Shown piece by piece: positions 10,223-21,766 of a stretch of 64,000 bases of DNA. The position numbers and the translations under genes are program-made. The DNA is from Daldinia sp. FL1419 (lineage: Eukaryota > Ascomycota > Sordariomycetes > Xylariales > Hypoxylaceae). The DNA lies in assembly GCA_025201765.1 (NCBI GenBank), contig MU623467.1, positions 40,307 to 104,306 on the forward strand, written 5' to 3'. Numbering within the stretch: position 1 is the stretch's first letter; each line of letters opens with the position of its first letter. Below the pieces are notes generated by a model. The model was not told the origin of the DNA, made no database searches, and saw nothing but the letters and a program-made list of their open reading frames with translations.

Positions 10223-10711
10223 CCAACTCGTCTACATGCGGAATACCTTTTGCTTCCTTCTTTTTCTTTTTCCTTTTCTTGGCAGGTTACCCTCTCAATT
10301 ACGGGTGAATTACGATCACGATGGATATTCCAAATACCGTCGCCTAATAGACTAAAAATCAAACAATGAGTTTCATTTGTATAGGTAGGTATCTAGTGGC
10401 GATAGTATCACAAGCATCGGTTATCTGTTCGTTCGTCTTGCGGTAAGAAAACCCAGGTAGATGCAAAAGACAGGACGGAAAATAGCAGATGTATCAAGAA
10501 TACCCCCCATCGTTTCCATCTGGGGGAATGCTGCAATGAGCAGGTGCATTTACCAACCAATCATCCGCTAGGTCATTTCGTCTATCTCGTACCGTCATAC
10601 CGGGTATGCGTCTTTATCTTTGCTTTTCCGTTCCAATTATTCGCATCGTACACGACGCCCTCCATGCAAAATATGCACTCTTCTCTATTGAAATAGATAG
10701 GGAGGCTTGGC
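10223..10711. other. Convergent intergenic spacer
   Basis: 489 bp between two 3' ends. It has a short T-rich tract at 10256-10280. No gene is seen. Confidence 0.6.
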
Positions 10712-12405
10712 TTAACCCTTAACCTTGTAGATGGCCTCGGCCAAGCGCCCAACGTTGTCGGTCGTGATACCGGCAACGCTGATACGGCCATCCTTTGTGG
10801 CGTAGACACTGTGCTCCTTAGCTAGCTTTTCCATCGAGGCAGCATCGAGACCGGTGTAAGCAAACATGCCAATCTGCGACGTGATATGGCTCCAGTCGTG
10901 AGCACTGCCAAGCTTCTCGAGATTCTCCTTGAGGAGAGCACGCATAGAGATGATGCGGTCAGCCATGCCCTTAACCTCGCCTAGCCATTGCTTGTTAAGG
11001 GCTGGGTCGTTGAGGATCTCGGATGCGATGCGTGCGCCGTGAAGCGGAGGGTTCGAATATAAGGGTCGAATAAGGATCTTGATCTGAGACTCGATGCGTT
11101 TCTTCTCCTCGAGGGACGACGCAAGAATAGAAAAGGCGCCTACACGTTCTCCGTAGAGGCCCTTTTTAAAAAAAAAATTTCCACGTTAGCTCAATACCAT
11201 TCCACACAAGCGTAATGTAGGGGAATCAGCATACCATATTCTTAGCGAAGCTTTGCGCCAGACAGATATCGTGACCTTGCTCGACAAAATGTCGCACGGC
11301 GAAGGCATCCTTGTTCGTGTCACCGCTAGCGAAACCCTGGTACGCCATGTCGAAGAAGGCGTAGTGGCCCTGAGCCTTGACGTTCTGGCTAATCTCCTTC
11401 CACTGTTCGGGGGTAGGGTCGACACCGGTCGGGTTGTGGGCACAGGCGTGGAATAGGAATATGCTTCCCTTAGGGGCTGCCTTGATGTCCGCTAGCATTC
11501 CTTCAAAATCTAAACCGATGGTGTTCTTGTCGTAGTAGCGGTACTGTTCAACCTTGAGGCCAGAGTCGTTGAAAACTGCCTTGTGGTTGGCCCACGAAGG
11601 GGTTGGGATGTAAATAGTCTTGTCACCCGGGTAGAAGCGAGACAGGAAGACGGCAGCGATACGCAAAGCCCCAGTGCCCGAGATAGACTGTGTAATGACC
11701 AGACGTTCGAGGGCAGATGAGCCCTTGCCATAAGCCAACTCAGCAGCAGCCTTGGTGAATTCGGGGAGTCCAGTGATGCCGAGGTATTCTTTATTCAAGC
11801 GCTTTCCGACGATCTTGTCCTCGGCGGCACGGACGGAGGGGAGAACGTATGGTTTACCTTGGTCGTCTCGATATGCACCAACGCCTAGAAAGGACCGTTA
11901 GCCTCCAAGGAATAGGAACCACCACCTGCCTTGAATACGACCACGAAACAAATGAGGGTCGACGTACCTAAATTGATCTTCTTCTCAAAAGAGTCTGCCT
12001 TGAAAGCTTCGGTGATACCTACAAGATGTCAGCAGAATGGCCTCAAGCTTTAATGACTCGAGAGCAAGGGAAGTTTATATACCGAGAATGGCCTAGGGAG
12101 TAGAGAAGCTCCGTGTTAGTTATTTGCTTGGAAGGGAAGTCCCTACGAATCCGAGATAGATCCGTGGCGGAGAGAAACGGTGAAACTCACATCCTACACA
12201 TTTATTCAAGAATTAGCATGTCTTCTTCGTTTACTACATCCTCATTTTGGTAGGAAAGTGAGGAGCGAGGAGAATAACCTACGGGAGGACCTTGAGGCAC
12301 GTTGGCCCAAGTGGATCCAGATCTCGCAGCTTGGAAGGCAATAGCTGAGGTCGATCCTCGACGAGCCGCAGCTTGGCGAGTGGCGACGCGGAGTGCGGGA
12401 AGCAT
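10712..12405 (-). CDS. Aspartate aminotransferase, mitochondrial (six exons, two of them micro-exons)
   Basis: In coding order the exons are 12405-12283, 12193-12191 (3 nt), 12092-12083 (10 nt), 12018-11968, 11884-11235 and 11161-10712, giving 428 residues, the usual size. The protein starts [18 protein letters not shown], a basic presequence-like stretch. It then has [37 protein letters not shown], the PLP lysine in [14 protein letters not shown] (Lys277), and [14 protein letters not shown] with the substrate-binding arginine. Class I PLP aminotransferase: interconverts aspartate/2-oxoglutarate and oxaloacetate/glutamate, and works in the malate-aspartate shuttle. The Asp encoded by the 3-nt exon is conserved in the family (GPPDAILG), so skipping it would delete a conserved residue. 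An upstream in-frame ATG at 12435 would add 10 residues; I chose 12405 because the presequence begins there. Confidence 0.93.
12083..12092 (-). other. 10-nt micro-exon of the aspartate aminotransferase gene
   Basis: CTCCCTAG|GCCATTCTCG|GTATAT on the minus strand. It encodes Ala-Ile-Leu plus the first base of Gly, completing AILGITEAF with the next exon. At 10 nt it is not a multiple of three, so skipping it would shift the frame. Confidence 0.85.
12191..12193 (-). other. 3-nt micro-exon (GAT, Asp) of the aspartate aminotransferase gene
   Basis: On the minus strand the sequence reads ATGTGTAG|GAT|GTGAGT, so one Asp codon sits directly between a good acceptor and a near-perfect donor. The flanking introns are 12194-12282 (donor GTAGGT, 89 nt) and 12093-12190 (98 nt). 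Including it restores the family motif PPDAILG. Without it the frame is kept but Asp is lost. Confidence 0.85.
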
Positions 12406-13419
12406 GATGGCAAGTAAGGTTATTTTATTTACCAAAGACGAAAAAGGTGAAAAAGGAAAAATAAAAAAATAAAAAATAAAAAAAAAGGGAAGAGAAGGGC
12501 AAAGGGGGGGGAGGGAGGGGTTAAACTAAATTATGAGAGATAAAGGCAGATAACCAGAGTCAGACAGTTGAAGTCTTAAAAAAAAAATGGTCTGAAGTCT
12601 GGGGGAAAAAGAAAAAGACTCGTGCGAGTAGGTAAGTTTTGTATTCTTTTTGGGCAAGTTGTCGAACGATTTCGGATCCTGATGGAGAATTAGCTCAAGG
12701 TCTGGGGCTACATACCTACCTAAATAACAATACCTCATTACCTATCATACGTAATGAAACTAATGTACCATGTCTGCATGTAAGGTACGCCGCTTCCAAA
12801 TTGTCCAGGTCAGGTTTATTGCTTCCTTGCAAGTGAATGGGAACCTTGGAAGTTCTATAGCACCTACCTAACCTATAAAGGCCAATGTCGCAATGGATTG
12901 GTACAATTGATTGGCACGTCACCTAAAGCTACATACCTAAAAGTCGCTCTACTGTTAGGTACCACCCAACTAAAATACAGGTAGGTCCTGTTTAAAGTAT
13001 TCCTTCCCCAGGTTTTTCTTTGCTGCAGGTGCTTAAATTACATTAGCGCACCAATGTTCTTCCTTATATGAAATCCGCTGATGTGCCCTATCTTAGCTTA
13101 GCGTCTAGGTTAGGTATATATGTACTCCGAATCGGCTTGTGAGGTCCGCAGTTGCCCAGATCATCTAGACCCCCGTTCCCGAGGTTCCCGGTGCTTTCCC
13201 CGTTTATCAGGTCCGACTAAGCCGCCGAAGTTGCTAATTCATTAACGGTTAAGGTAGTCTATCAAGACAAGTATAAATAACGTCATCTCATATCTCGTAT
13301 ATCTCACGTATCTCATAAATCGTGGCATTCTTGAATGCGCTTATAGCCGTTCTGGAGATCCCCTGGATAGATACTAATATCACATCCGCTTGCTCTCCAT
13401 CTCTAGCCCCCCTTTGGTC
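12406..13419. other. Intergenic region upstream of the aminotransferase gene
   Basis: It begins with an A-rich, G-rich stretch (12430-12525) in the leader of the aminotransferase gene and then carries TAGGTA-type words around 12715 and 12955. No convincing gene is found. Confidence 0.55.
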
Positions 13420-13902
13420 TTATTTTATTTTATTTTGCTCGTCCTTATCAACTTCGCCTAATTCCTCGGCTTCTGACGTATCATCTACCGAGCTTCTCTC
13501 GCTAAAAAAGGTATATCGTTCAGAGTGACCTGGCGGTAGTGGCCATCGCCGACTATCCCAAACGTCACCGTCGTCGCTAACAACGGAAGCGAGAACAACG
13601 GAAGGACGCGTTTCTCCCCAGATCGAGCTTCGAGTTGTGTTAGTGGCCGATGTCCTTGGCTCATTAGTGCTGCCTCGTTCAATCTGAGGTGTCATATTAT
13701 CCGATGAAACTCTTAGCTCTCGTTTCGGTATCTCTTTAGCGTTGTACTGGTGTTGTGGTTGCTGCTGTTGTTTCCACCGCCTTCGTACTATATAACAACG
13801 CACTACTACTGGAACGGTGATGAGAAATGTACCTGACGCTGCTACTGATACGGCAATGGCTATGATCTGCCCCGTGCTAAGACTAGCTTCGCTGGATGAC
13901 AT
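13420..13902 (-). CDS. Small single-pass membrane protein of unknown function
   Basis: Single-exon frame of 160 residues. Residues about 11-37 (GQIIAIAVSVAASGTFLITV and onward) form one strong transmembrane helix, followed at once by a basic stop-transfer segment (RRRWK) and then a Gln run. The rest is hydrophilic and Ser/Thr-rich with an acidic end (DDTSEAEELGEVDKDEQNK). The short N-terminus without a signal peptide and the positive charges after the helix suggest an Nout/Cin topology. I recognise no family. It could also be the last exon of a longer gene or, less likely, a chance frame; the membrane-helix-plus-basic-border design favours a real protein. Confidence 0.45.
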   Translation of the reverse strand: MSSSEASLSTGQIIAIAVSVAASGTFLITVPVVVRCYIVRRRWKQQQQPQHQYNAKEIPKRELRVSSDNMTPQIERGSTNEPRTSATNTTRSSIWGETRPSVVLASVVSDDGDVWDSRRWPLPPGHSERYTFFSERSSVDDTSEAEELGEVDKDEQNKIK

Positions 13903-16900
13903 GTCAAGTTTAATCAGACTTCTTCTTTGGGCGCCGCTTGATAGGAGTATGAGGTGATATTTCTTTCAAGTCAGCCGTTAGCGATACGACTTTCTGGCTT
14001 CCCAATACCAAAGAGTTAAATGTAAGCATTAATGGTATAATGATGCAAGAAACTCGCGCTTCAGACCCTGTTTGATGAAGAGCCCATCCGCGAATGTAAT
14101 AAATGTGCCGACCTGCTCTCCTGAATTATTCGAAACGAAGCTGTCACGGGTAGTATCAATTTGACTGTATCAAGGGTAACAGGCAGGATCCTAGTAGTTA
14201 AATTAGGTCCTCACGGGGGTTGAAGTGGTTGCCGTAGCCGTGGAACTAGACCTTTGCGTTCTATTACTCTTTGGATACAATACTCGACAATGGTCGGCGT
14301 TCAAATTGGTGTATGGCTTCAAAGCTGGCCGTATCCATACTATAATAATCCAAGAGCCGACAAATCGAATCAAGGAGTAAGCAAGCCACCAGATAGTAGA
14401 AGAGTTCTCGTAATAAGGAATGACGGCAATAGCAGGTCAGCGTTTTACACACTCAAGCCTATGAATGGTTTCGTTGGGGGGTTGAGAGAGGAATATTCAA
14501 AACTTATGGGAACCCAGAGCTTGATACGATTTAGAAACGATGCGTGCTTATTATAGAGTGGAATGGATGGGACACAGTAGGTACCTAGTAAGAAAGGATT
14601 CACGGGAGGGGATAAAGAATCGGCTGGGCCTAGGTTAGCTCGAATCTATATCTTAACAGGTGCAACCGACGCCGTAGATATCGCGACTGAGCCGCAGGGC
14701 GGCATTAGTTTGTATATGACAATACAAGTCCGGCGCAACCCACCACGACCACGATCCTGAAGCCCGGCGGCTAATATCCCATTATACTCGAACTTACTAA
14801 TAATATCTATCAAAAGTATGGCTATCTATCTCATAAGTAGCCATAGGTATAAGTTCATTTCTTTAGGTGACCCTTTTTACGCTGTTCGCGAATATTCAAT
14901 CTAAAATATTACCTAAGGTAGGCTGTGGGCAGGTAGTTGGGAGGGTAGTTGCACGACATATAAAGCCATCAAGGATTCACGCTGCAGGCGTAATGGTTAC
15001 TTGAAGGAATGGGGAGGGTAGCATATAAGTAGGCGGGCGACGAGGCGTACACGTTCTGCTGTAACCCAACCCGCATCTTCGGCCCCCAAATTGTTACGTT
15101 TGGTCTATTTTTTCTCCTTTGTGCAAGCCTCCTTTCTACACAAAACTTTTGAAGGGTACCTAGTTAATCTCGGGTCCTCTTGGTTTGTGGTCTATATATA
15201 ATAGTTAATATCTTCCCTCCGCCACAAATCTCGCTTAAGAAAGGGGAGACTAATAAGAGGGGAAGTTTTTTAATTATGAGTCTCCAGAAGGTGAGATTTA
15301 CGCTTGTTGCAAAAGATACGATTATTGTATTATATAAGTACTGTGCCCAATGAAAGAATTACTTATAGTGCCCAAGTAAGGATAGGTTACTATCTTAAGA
15401 TTATATATTTAACTCTTTTTTTCGGTGTGTTCCCACTCAGAAATCTGCAGTACATGGAAGCCGTTAGGAGCTGATTTGCATATTGTAAAGCCTTGCGGAG
15501 CCTTGTAATGTAACCAACATCCGCAATAAATAACGTGCTGGGATACGGAAGTTTTGCTTGTAATCAGGGGTTGCCTTAGGAGGTAGCCTTGGCCGAAAGT
15601 GAGCTCGAGTGATATATATCTATCCTCTTGTAGTACCGGCATATAGAGCTCATTCTACAAGATTTTGTAGAAAGAATCCAAAGAAATTAGTTTCACTTTC
15701 GAGCGAAACAGGTACCAAGTTAGTTAATGACACATACGATCTGTCTCGTTGCGTAGGTAATAAGATTATAAGGTACCTCCTATCTAAGAAGCATCTACTC
15801 CTACCGAAGCTCGGTTGATTATCTCCTCACATGGCCGTAGGCACCCGACCTGGCCTACTCCGTGTTGGCCACGTCCTGGGAATTAATATTCGTCCCAGGA
15901 ATGTTAACGTCACTTAATCATTTGTCAACCGAATCAACCCCAGCCACGCCGCCGCATTGCCTTCTATTTAATCCATAAAATAGGTATTTCTATATACCTA
16001 GATAAATTCCATGATAACATGATTTCGTAACGTTCAAACTGCGCTGGTATCCATAGACGAAGAGCCTATTCAGTACCATTGAGCAACATGCCAGACATTC
16101 TTATCTTCCGTGGTAAAATGACAGCGTAATGCAAAATCCGTGGGGCTCATTCAAAGGTAAACTTCTAGTATTAAAAATCGAAAATAATCCGGGCCTTGTC
16201 TATCGAAGTAACTCCTGTGGCTGAAAGTGTAAGAACTACTAGTCTCAAGCTTGCGAAGCGATTGCGTATGACCTGGAAAGATAAATCCAAAATAACTAAA
16301 GCTGGCATGGTAGCTTTCGAAAATAGGAGGTTTGTACCCTAGTGGCTTTGTCCTAGTGTCCTAGGTGACCATCCCTAATAAACGCTAGAAAGGAGAAGGG
16401 CGTAATGCCGTGTTACTGATTGTAACCAGCATGCCTTGGGCGCTGTAAGGTATTAAATATGTGGCTAATAAGTTATAGGTACCTTTCGCCGTATGTATCC
16501 GTAGGTTATCTATTATTATTATTATTTATTATTATTTTATCTAAATAGGTACTCCGGTAATAATAAAAACCAAGAAATTTATAATTAGATACGAAAATAG
16601 CGGCTTTAAAACTGATAAATACCTCCTATGTAGTCGTCAGGAGAGGCAATATCCCCTCCCATAGTCGTTATCTGACCACTGGTCGTAGCCCTCCACCCCA
16701 TTGAGCTTTCTTATTGAATCGTCGCGCAAGTCCCGAGGGAAATGTAAGCGTACATTTTTACATGTCCACAGGATCTGGTGGTTTCGTTGATATTCTTGAT
16801 CAATGATCACAGTAAAGGACTCCTAGATGGCTACTTGAGTATCGAATGTACCATTGGTAAGATAGGTATTACATCGTACTGTATTCCGATAAAATATACA

Positions 16901-18319
16901 GAGACAAGGGGTACCTACTTGACTATTTAGGTTTACATACTCCCCGAGTACACTTATACTAACCGGCATATGCTGAAATACCCCAGTCTTGCTACCTACA
17001 TCTTGCGTACAGGCCAAGGGGCACCCAATGTTCTATATAGAATAACTAAGCGAACGGTACCACGGTATTTTATCGTTTAGGTAATTACTTGCGGGTTGGA
17101 GATCAAAGGTTTCTATGAGTTATTAAGTCTAAGTTGAGGTAACTGATTGACACGCTCTAAGCTGATAGTGATACGACTCTCCGTTGCCAGACTTGCCCAA
17201 CCGTGTCCGGGACCATCTCGTTGTGATATCTCAGAAAAATAATATGGAGCTGCGTCGGTCACTACGACGTAGGTATACCCAGACTTGCTGCTTTTACATA
17301 CCTAGGTACCTAAGGTTCTGCCTTGGATAGCTAGAGAATGGTGTGGCATTTTTGTCATTTCTCGCTCGAGGGATTCCCGACGACTCGGCTAAGCCCCAGC
17401 CTGTAGGCGACGGGAATGAGATACCAACCTAAGAGTGAACCCTCTCCCTAGTATGTCTTTTTGATTAAACTTTAGATATATCGACAGATCTTGCAGGATG
17501 GGTTGCCTTCCACGGGGGCCATCCGTGCCTTACCAAATTATGAGCACTGGGCTGATCAATACCTCTCAAGTCTCAACTGTCAAAGTACCATTTAGTTTCA
17601 ATGTCGATAGTTTCGAGATTATTCCTTTGACTTGGAAAGATAATGCGACAAGCCCCCTAGGCACTCGATTCGTATTCTACATTGATATGAATCTTACTTG
17701 AGATTGACGGTCGAGCGAATAACGCAACATTCTAACCGGTTAGCTTGTATGTGCTTCGACACCCGTCACGCATAAATAGTTTGGTAGTATTGCAACAATG
17801 TGAACGTGCTTCGGACAGCGGCATACGTCAAATACGACAATGAGGCCATAACCCCCAACATAACTTGGTGCAAAGGCTCAATAGCTTGTTTTCCTGCATA
17901 AACCTGGGTATCTGACCATTGGAGAGTCCTTCCATCTCCTTCCTCGACCAGGATGGGAACTAGGTAGGTAATGAGCAGTTGCCCTCGGCTGCGTGGAACA
18001 AATTACCCTAACCCCAGAAATACGCTCTGCCGAGAATCTATTTGCTGATCAAGGACCGAAGGGAACCATAGGGGACGTAGTAAACATCTTGCAGGGGTAA
18101 ATGTGTAGAAACGATAGCCAGATCGGATACTACGTGAGATATGATCTATCACAAGGGAGTGGTCATTCGTAAGATCCCCTTGAAGCAGTTGATACGACTA
18201 GGAAATAACAGGCCATACCTATGGCATAAATACGCCTACGGACTGCGTTAGATGGAATATGTTTGGATAATGAAAACGTAAGCATTGTTGACTTGAGGCA
18301 GAATTTAGGCGCGATCAAT
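13903..18319. other. Long gene-poor interval
   Basis: About 4.4 kb with only short frames that lack codon character or splice support. It contains TAGGTACC-type words, for example near 14580, 16485 and 17300, and a TTATTATTATT tract near 16515. I find no tRNA, 5S or recognisable transposon remnant. Confidence 0.5.
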
Positions 18320-19032
18320 ATGTCTTCTCAAGCAGTGCGTTTAAAAGCTAATAATAACACATTTCTTAATTTACTAGACTAATATTTTCGCAACAGACCC
18401 TCTCCGACACGAAAAGTCGAGTGTATTGTAGCGTACAAGGGAGAAACGGGCAGCTTTCCCAACCCGACACCAGCATGACCCCGGCGGTTTACGAGTGTCA
18501 AAAACTACTTGACGCATCAGTTCAGACGAATCCATCACCGCAAGGGGATAGCATCCCGGAAGTTAGCCACCACAGCCAAGATAGACTAAAACTGCTCTCC
18601 AAGCAACCTCGCGAGTCTGGTAACCCTCTGAAACCCCACGGCAACGGTAGCGAACAGCCAGCACACAATCTCCATCCATATGCCTGCTCTAGTCATTCCG
18701 CCATATACGCATTGTCTAGTCAACAAACCGCGAGCGACATAAACTGTACGACTCCGAAAGAAACAAGCAGTCAGGTCGAAGAAGCTGAAAACTTAGTGCC
18801 AACATCCGCGTATCGAGATCTCCAGCAATACATGGCCGGGCAGCGAATTGTCGGCAACCACGCGTTGGAAGTCTGGAGAGCTGAAACTTTGCACGACGGC
18901 CCTCTTCGAATGATACCTCGACTCGCTAACCCTGATGACTGGTTTCTTCAAATGGCAACCGAGTATAGTCGTCATCGGGAAAGCGACTTGGAGACTGTAA
19001 GAGGCGATAGTCATGACGAGATCTCCGAATAA
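18320..19032 (+). CDS. Unrecognised two-exon protein
   Basis: Proposed model: exon 18320-18334 (ATG plus four codons, MSSQA), intron 18335-18396 (GTGCGT...CAACAG, with an ACTAAT branch-like site), exon 18397-19032, 216 residues, all in frame. If the intron is not real the first ATG in frame is at 18475, giving 186 residues. The N-terminal two-thirds is polar and Ser/Gln-rich. The C-terminal part (SAYRDLQQYMAGQRIVGNHA and LEVWRAETLHDGPLRMIPRL) looks folded and ends with an acidic tail. There is no signal peptide or membrane segment. It is isolated inside a gene-poor tract with no helpful neighbours. I cannot name a family, and a lineage-specific gene is possible. Confidence 0.4.
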
Positions 19033-19905
19033 AAGCGTCGATCGGTCAAACCTCGTCTACTAGGTATAGAGACTAGGACTAGTTAGGTATTTAGAAAACG
19101 TTTAAGGGATATGATTGTTACTAGATCATCTTCTCAGCGGCTGCTGCCCAAGCTACCTACCTATGCAATATGTGTATATGTAAAATTGCAAATCCATACT
19201 TTAGTCGTGAGAGCTCGTGACCATATTGAGCCTCTATAAATATCCGAAGAGCCCCATTGCGGATTAGAAATCTGCGCGATAATTATTATTATTATTACTA
19301 CCCCGATTTACCTAAATTATAGTACAGGTATCCGGTCCATCTTTTGGTGCTTGTTCCGGGTAGGAACCGTGTTCCAGAGAAAACCTACCCGCTACCTATC
19401 CGGCTGCGCTCCGTTGCCATGGCTTTGGCTGCTTCCTATGTTCCTATTGGAACTCACCCTCCAATAGAAATGGTTTAACCAGTGTGAGCATCCCCTTAGT
19501 GTGTTGTGAAACACATTGCTTTACACCGGTGGTGGTCCGCTACAGTTCCTTGTCAACTTCGAGCCCTTTGCGCGATAATTAAAACCAAAAAAAAAAAAAA
19601 AAGAGATTATCTCTCATGGGAACCCATCAATATATCGCCGGAGGTCTGCCTCGAGATTGCTGTATTCTTCCTAGCGATCCAATTCTCGGTAACCACATTT
19701 CTGTCTGACTACCTACCTAACTTGGTGAAATGCCCCAACCCCCTTTTCACAGTGCGAGGAAGATAGTACCCGGAGTTAAGATACTTGAGGAAAAAAAAAG
19801 AAAAAAGAAAAAAAAAGTGCAACGCGTAATACGTGAAAATCGGAATTATGTAGATTATTAATGAATACTATCTCTACAATCTATATTGTCCTAGACCTTT
19901 AGTTT
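19033..19905. other. Intergenic spacer with A-rich tracts
   Basis: 873 bp between convergent genes. It has A tracts at about 19588-19602 and an AAAAAAGAAAAA run near 19790-19815. No gene is supported. Confidence 0.5.
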
Positions 19906-21653
19906 CTAGACTTCGGCGTGTTCCTCGTGGGAGGAATCTTCGGTAACGCCTTCCGGCACTTTACTGCCGTCCCATTGACTGGACTTAATGGGGTTAACAT
20001 GTAACAAGTACATGGTGTCAACCTCTTCTAGGCTTCGGTCTTTGGTTTCGATCACGAAAAAGTAGACTATGACGATGAGAGCCGCACAGCAACCGGCAAA
20101 CACGAAGCCGTAGAAATAGTCGATGGCGTCGGTGATAAATCTCGTAAAGAATGAGATCATACTGTATCAACTATTAGTACACATGTATCTGCCTACCTAT
20201 ATACCATAGCTAGACGGTTTATACTCACAAGTTCCAGAACCAGTTAGAAGCGGTAGCCAAAGCCATGCAAGGGGCCCTGTATCGGGAAGGGTAGAGTTCA
20301 GCCACGACGGCCCACACGAGCGGTCCCCAAGTAGTAGCAAATGCAGCAATGGCAAGACAAGAGAATACAATAAGAGCCGAACCGGCTTGGGGAGTGTTCA
20401 TAGGATTGGTCGAGTCCAAAGCGTAATGGCCTACGAAGGCGTAGATGCTATCGTGACGAGAGTCAGTCTCGAGAAATACGAAATCTTTGAGGATAGGGAC
20501 CAACTTACAAGAAGCAGACCATCATAGCTGCAGCACCCGCGATGAGTGCCTTTCTGCGCCCAACCTTCTGTACGACATATAAACCGGCGATTGTAGTGGC
20601 GACATTAACCGTTCCGAGGACGATTTGGGTAACGTAGCTGTCGCTGAGACCGGTGGACTTGAAAACTGTTGTGCCGTAGTAGAAGAAAAAGTTTGCGCCG
20701 GTGAGCTGCTGACCAGCTTGGAGCACGATACCTAGGAGAGTCCTGTAAAGCATCCTTGGTCCGGTAAAGATCTCGAACCAGCTAGCTTTACCGCTGCTCT
20801 TCTCCTCGTCTAGCTTTACTCGGATATCGGTAATCTGATCGTGAACGCTACGGTGCTGGGCGTCTACGCCAGCTAGTCTGGCGATGGTTTGGCGGGCCTC
20901 CTCTTCTCGACCCTTGCGATACGCATGTCGGGGACTCTCGGGAAGCACGAGAATACCGAGACACAGGACCAAGGACCAGAGGAAGCCGATTCCGTTGGGG
21001 ATACGCCACGAGGCGCTCGACGTCATGTCTGCAGTGCCCCAATCGACCATGTAACTGGTCCAGATGCCGAGGGTGATGAAGAGCTGGTATGTTGACACCA
21101 GGATACCACGAATGATGGCCGGGCTACTCTCGGACTGATACATGGGAACAAGAACAGAAAGCGCGCCGATGGAGCAGCCGGTGACCAGACGACCAACGGC
21201 AAACTGTACCCAAACCGTTTCCGAAGATATTTCGATAACAATCCCGACGCAAGACCACAGAGCTGAAAGCGATATGGCCAGCCGACGACCGAGAACGTCG
21301 GCGAGCTGTCCAGCGATTAAAGCACCGAGCAGACATCCTACAGGGAGAAGACCGACGATCGTTCCTTGCCTTGCCGCTCCGAATATGTATTCCCCGTTCT
21401 CCTGTCTCTCGCCGAAGCGCTGGGCAAAATCCGGCATGTTGAAGAAACCCGATATCTGACCGCTAACGTAACCGAACATGAATCCTCCTATACTAGCGAC
21501 GACGCCGAGGAAGACTGCCACGAAGGTAACCTTTTGTTGGTTCGCAGCCGAGACTTCTGCGCCCTGCTCCGGCTTGGTAGCAGGGCTCGCCGTGGTCGAA
21601 GTCCCGGCATCTGGTGTTTCCACCTGATCGGTGTGATGTTTTAAGAATGGCAT
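19906..21653 (-). CDS. MFS sugar (hexose) transporter
   Basis: In coding order the exons are 21653-20509, 20447-20229 and 20161-19906 (introns of 61 and 67 nt, GT-AG), 539 residues with about 12 predicted membrane helices. Sugar-porter signatures are present: GQLADVLGRRLAISLSALW after helix 2, LPESPRHAYRKGR after helix 6, the central cytosolic loop, QQLTGANFFFYYGTT in helix 7, VGRRKA in the second half and WAVVAELYPSRYRAPCMALA near helix 10. The usual PETKGRSLEE motif is IETKDRSLEE here. The N-terminal 40 residues and the tail (SSHEEHAEV) are cytosolic and hydrophilic. The family imports hexoses by proton symport or facilitation at the plasma membrane; the exact substrate cannot be told. The length matches fungal hexose transporters rather than the long-tailed glucose sensors. 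Confidence 0.9.
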
Positions 21654-21733
21654 ACTATTATTGACGATGCTGCCTTATAAGTTATGGATGATGGGAATTA
21701 TTGCAAATGGGATAGGATTTACAAGATGAGTAG

Positions 21734-21764
<31 letters not shown>

Positions 21765-21766
21765 AA
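21734..21766. repeat. (AAAT)n microsatellite
   Basis: Eight tetranucleotide units, about 80 bp upstream of the sugar transporter start codon. Confidence 0.85.

Noticed and set aside
14254..14556. 100-residue plus-strand frame
   Set aside because: No recognisable composition, splice context or neighbour; consistent with chance in a spacer.
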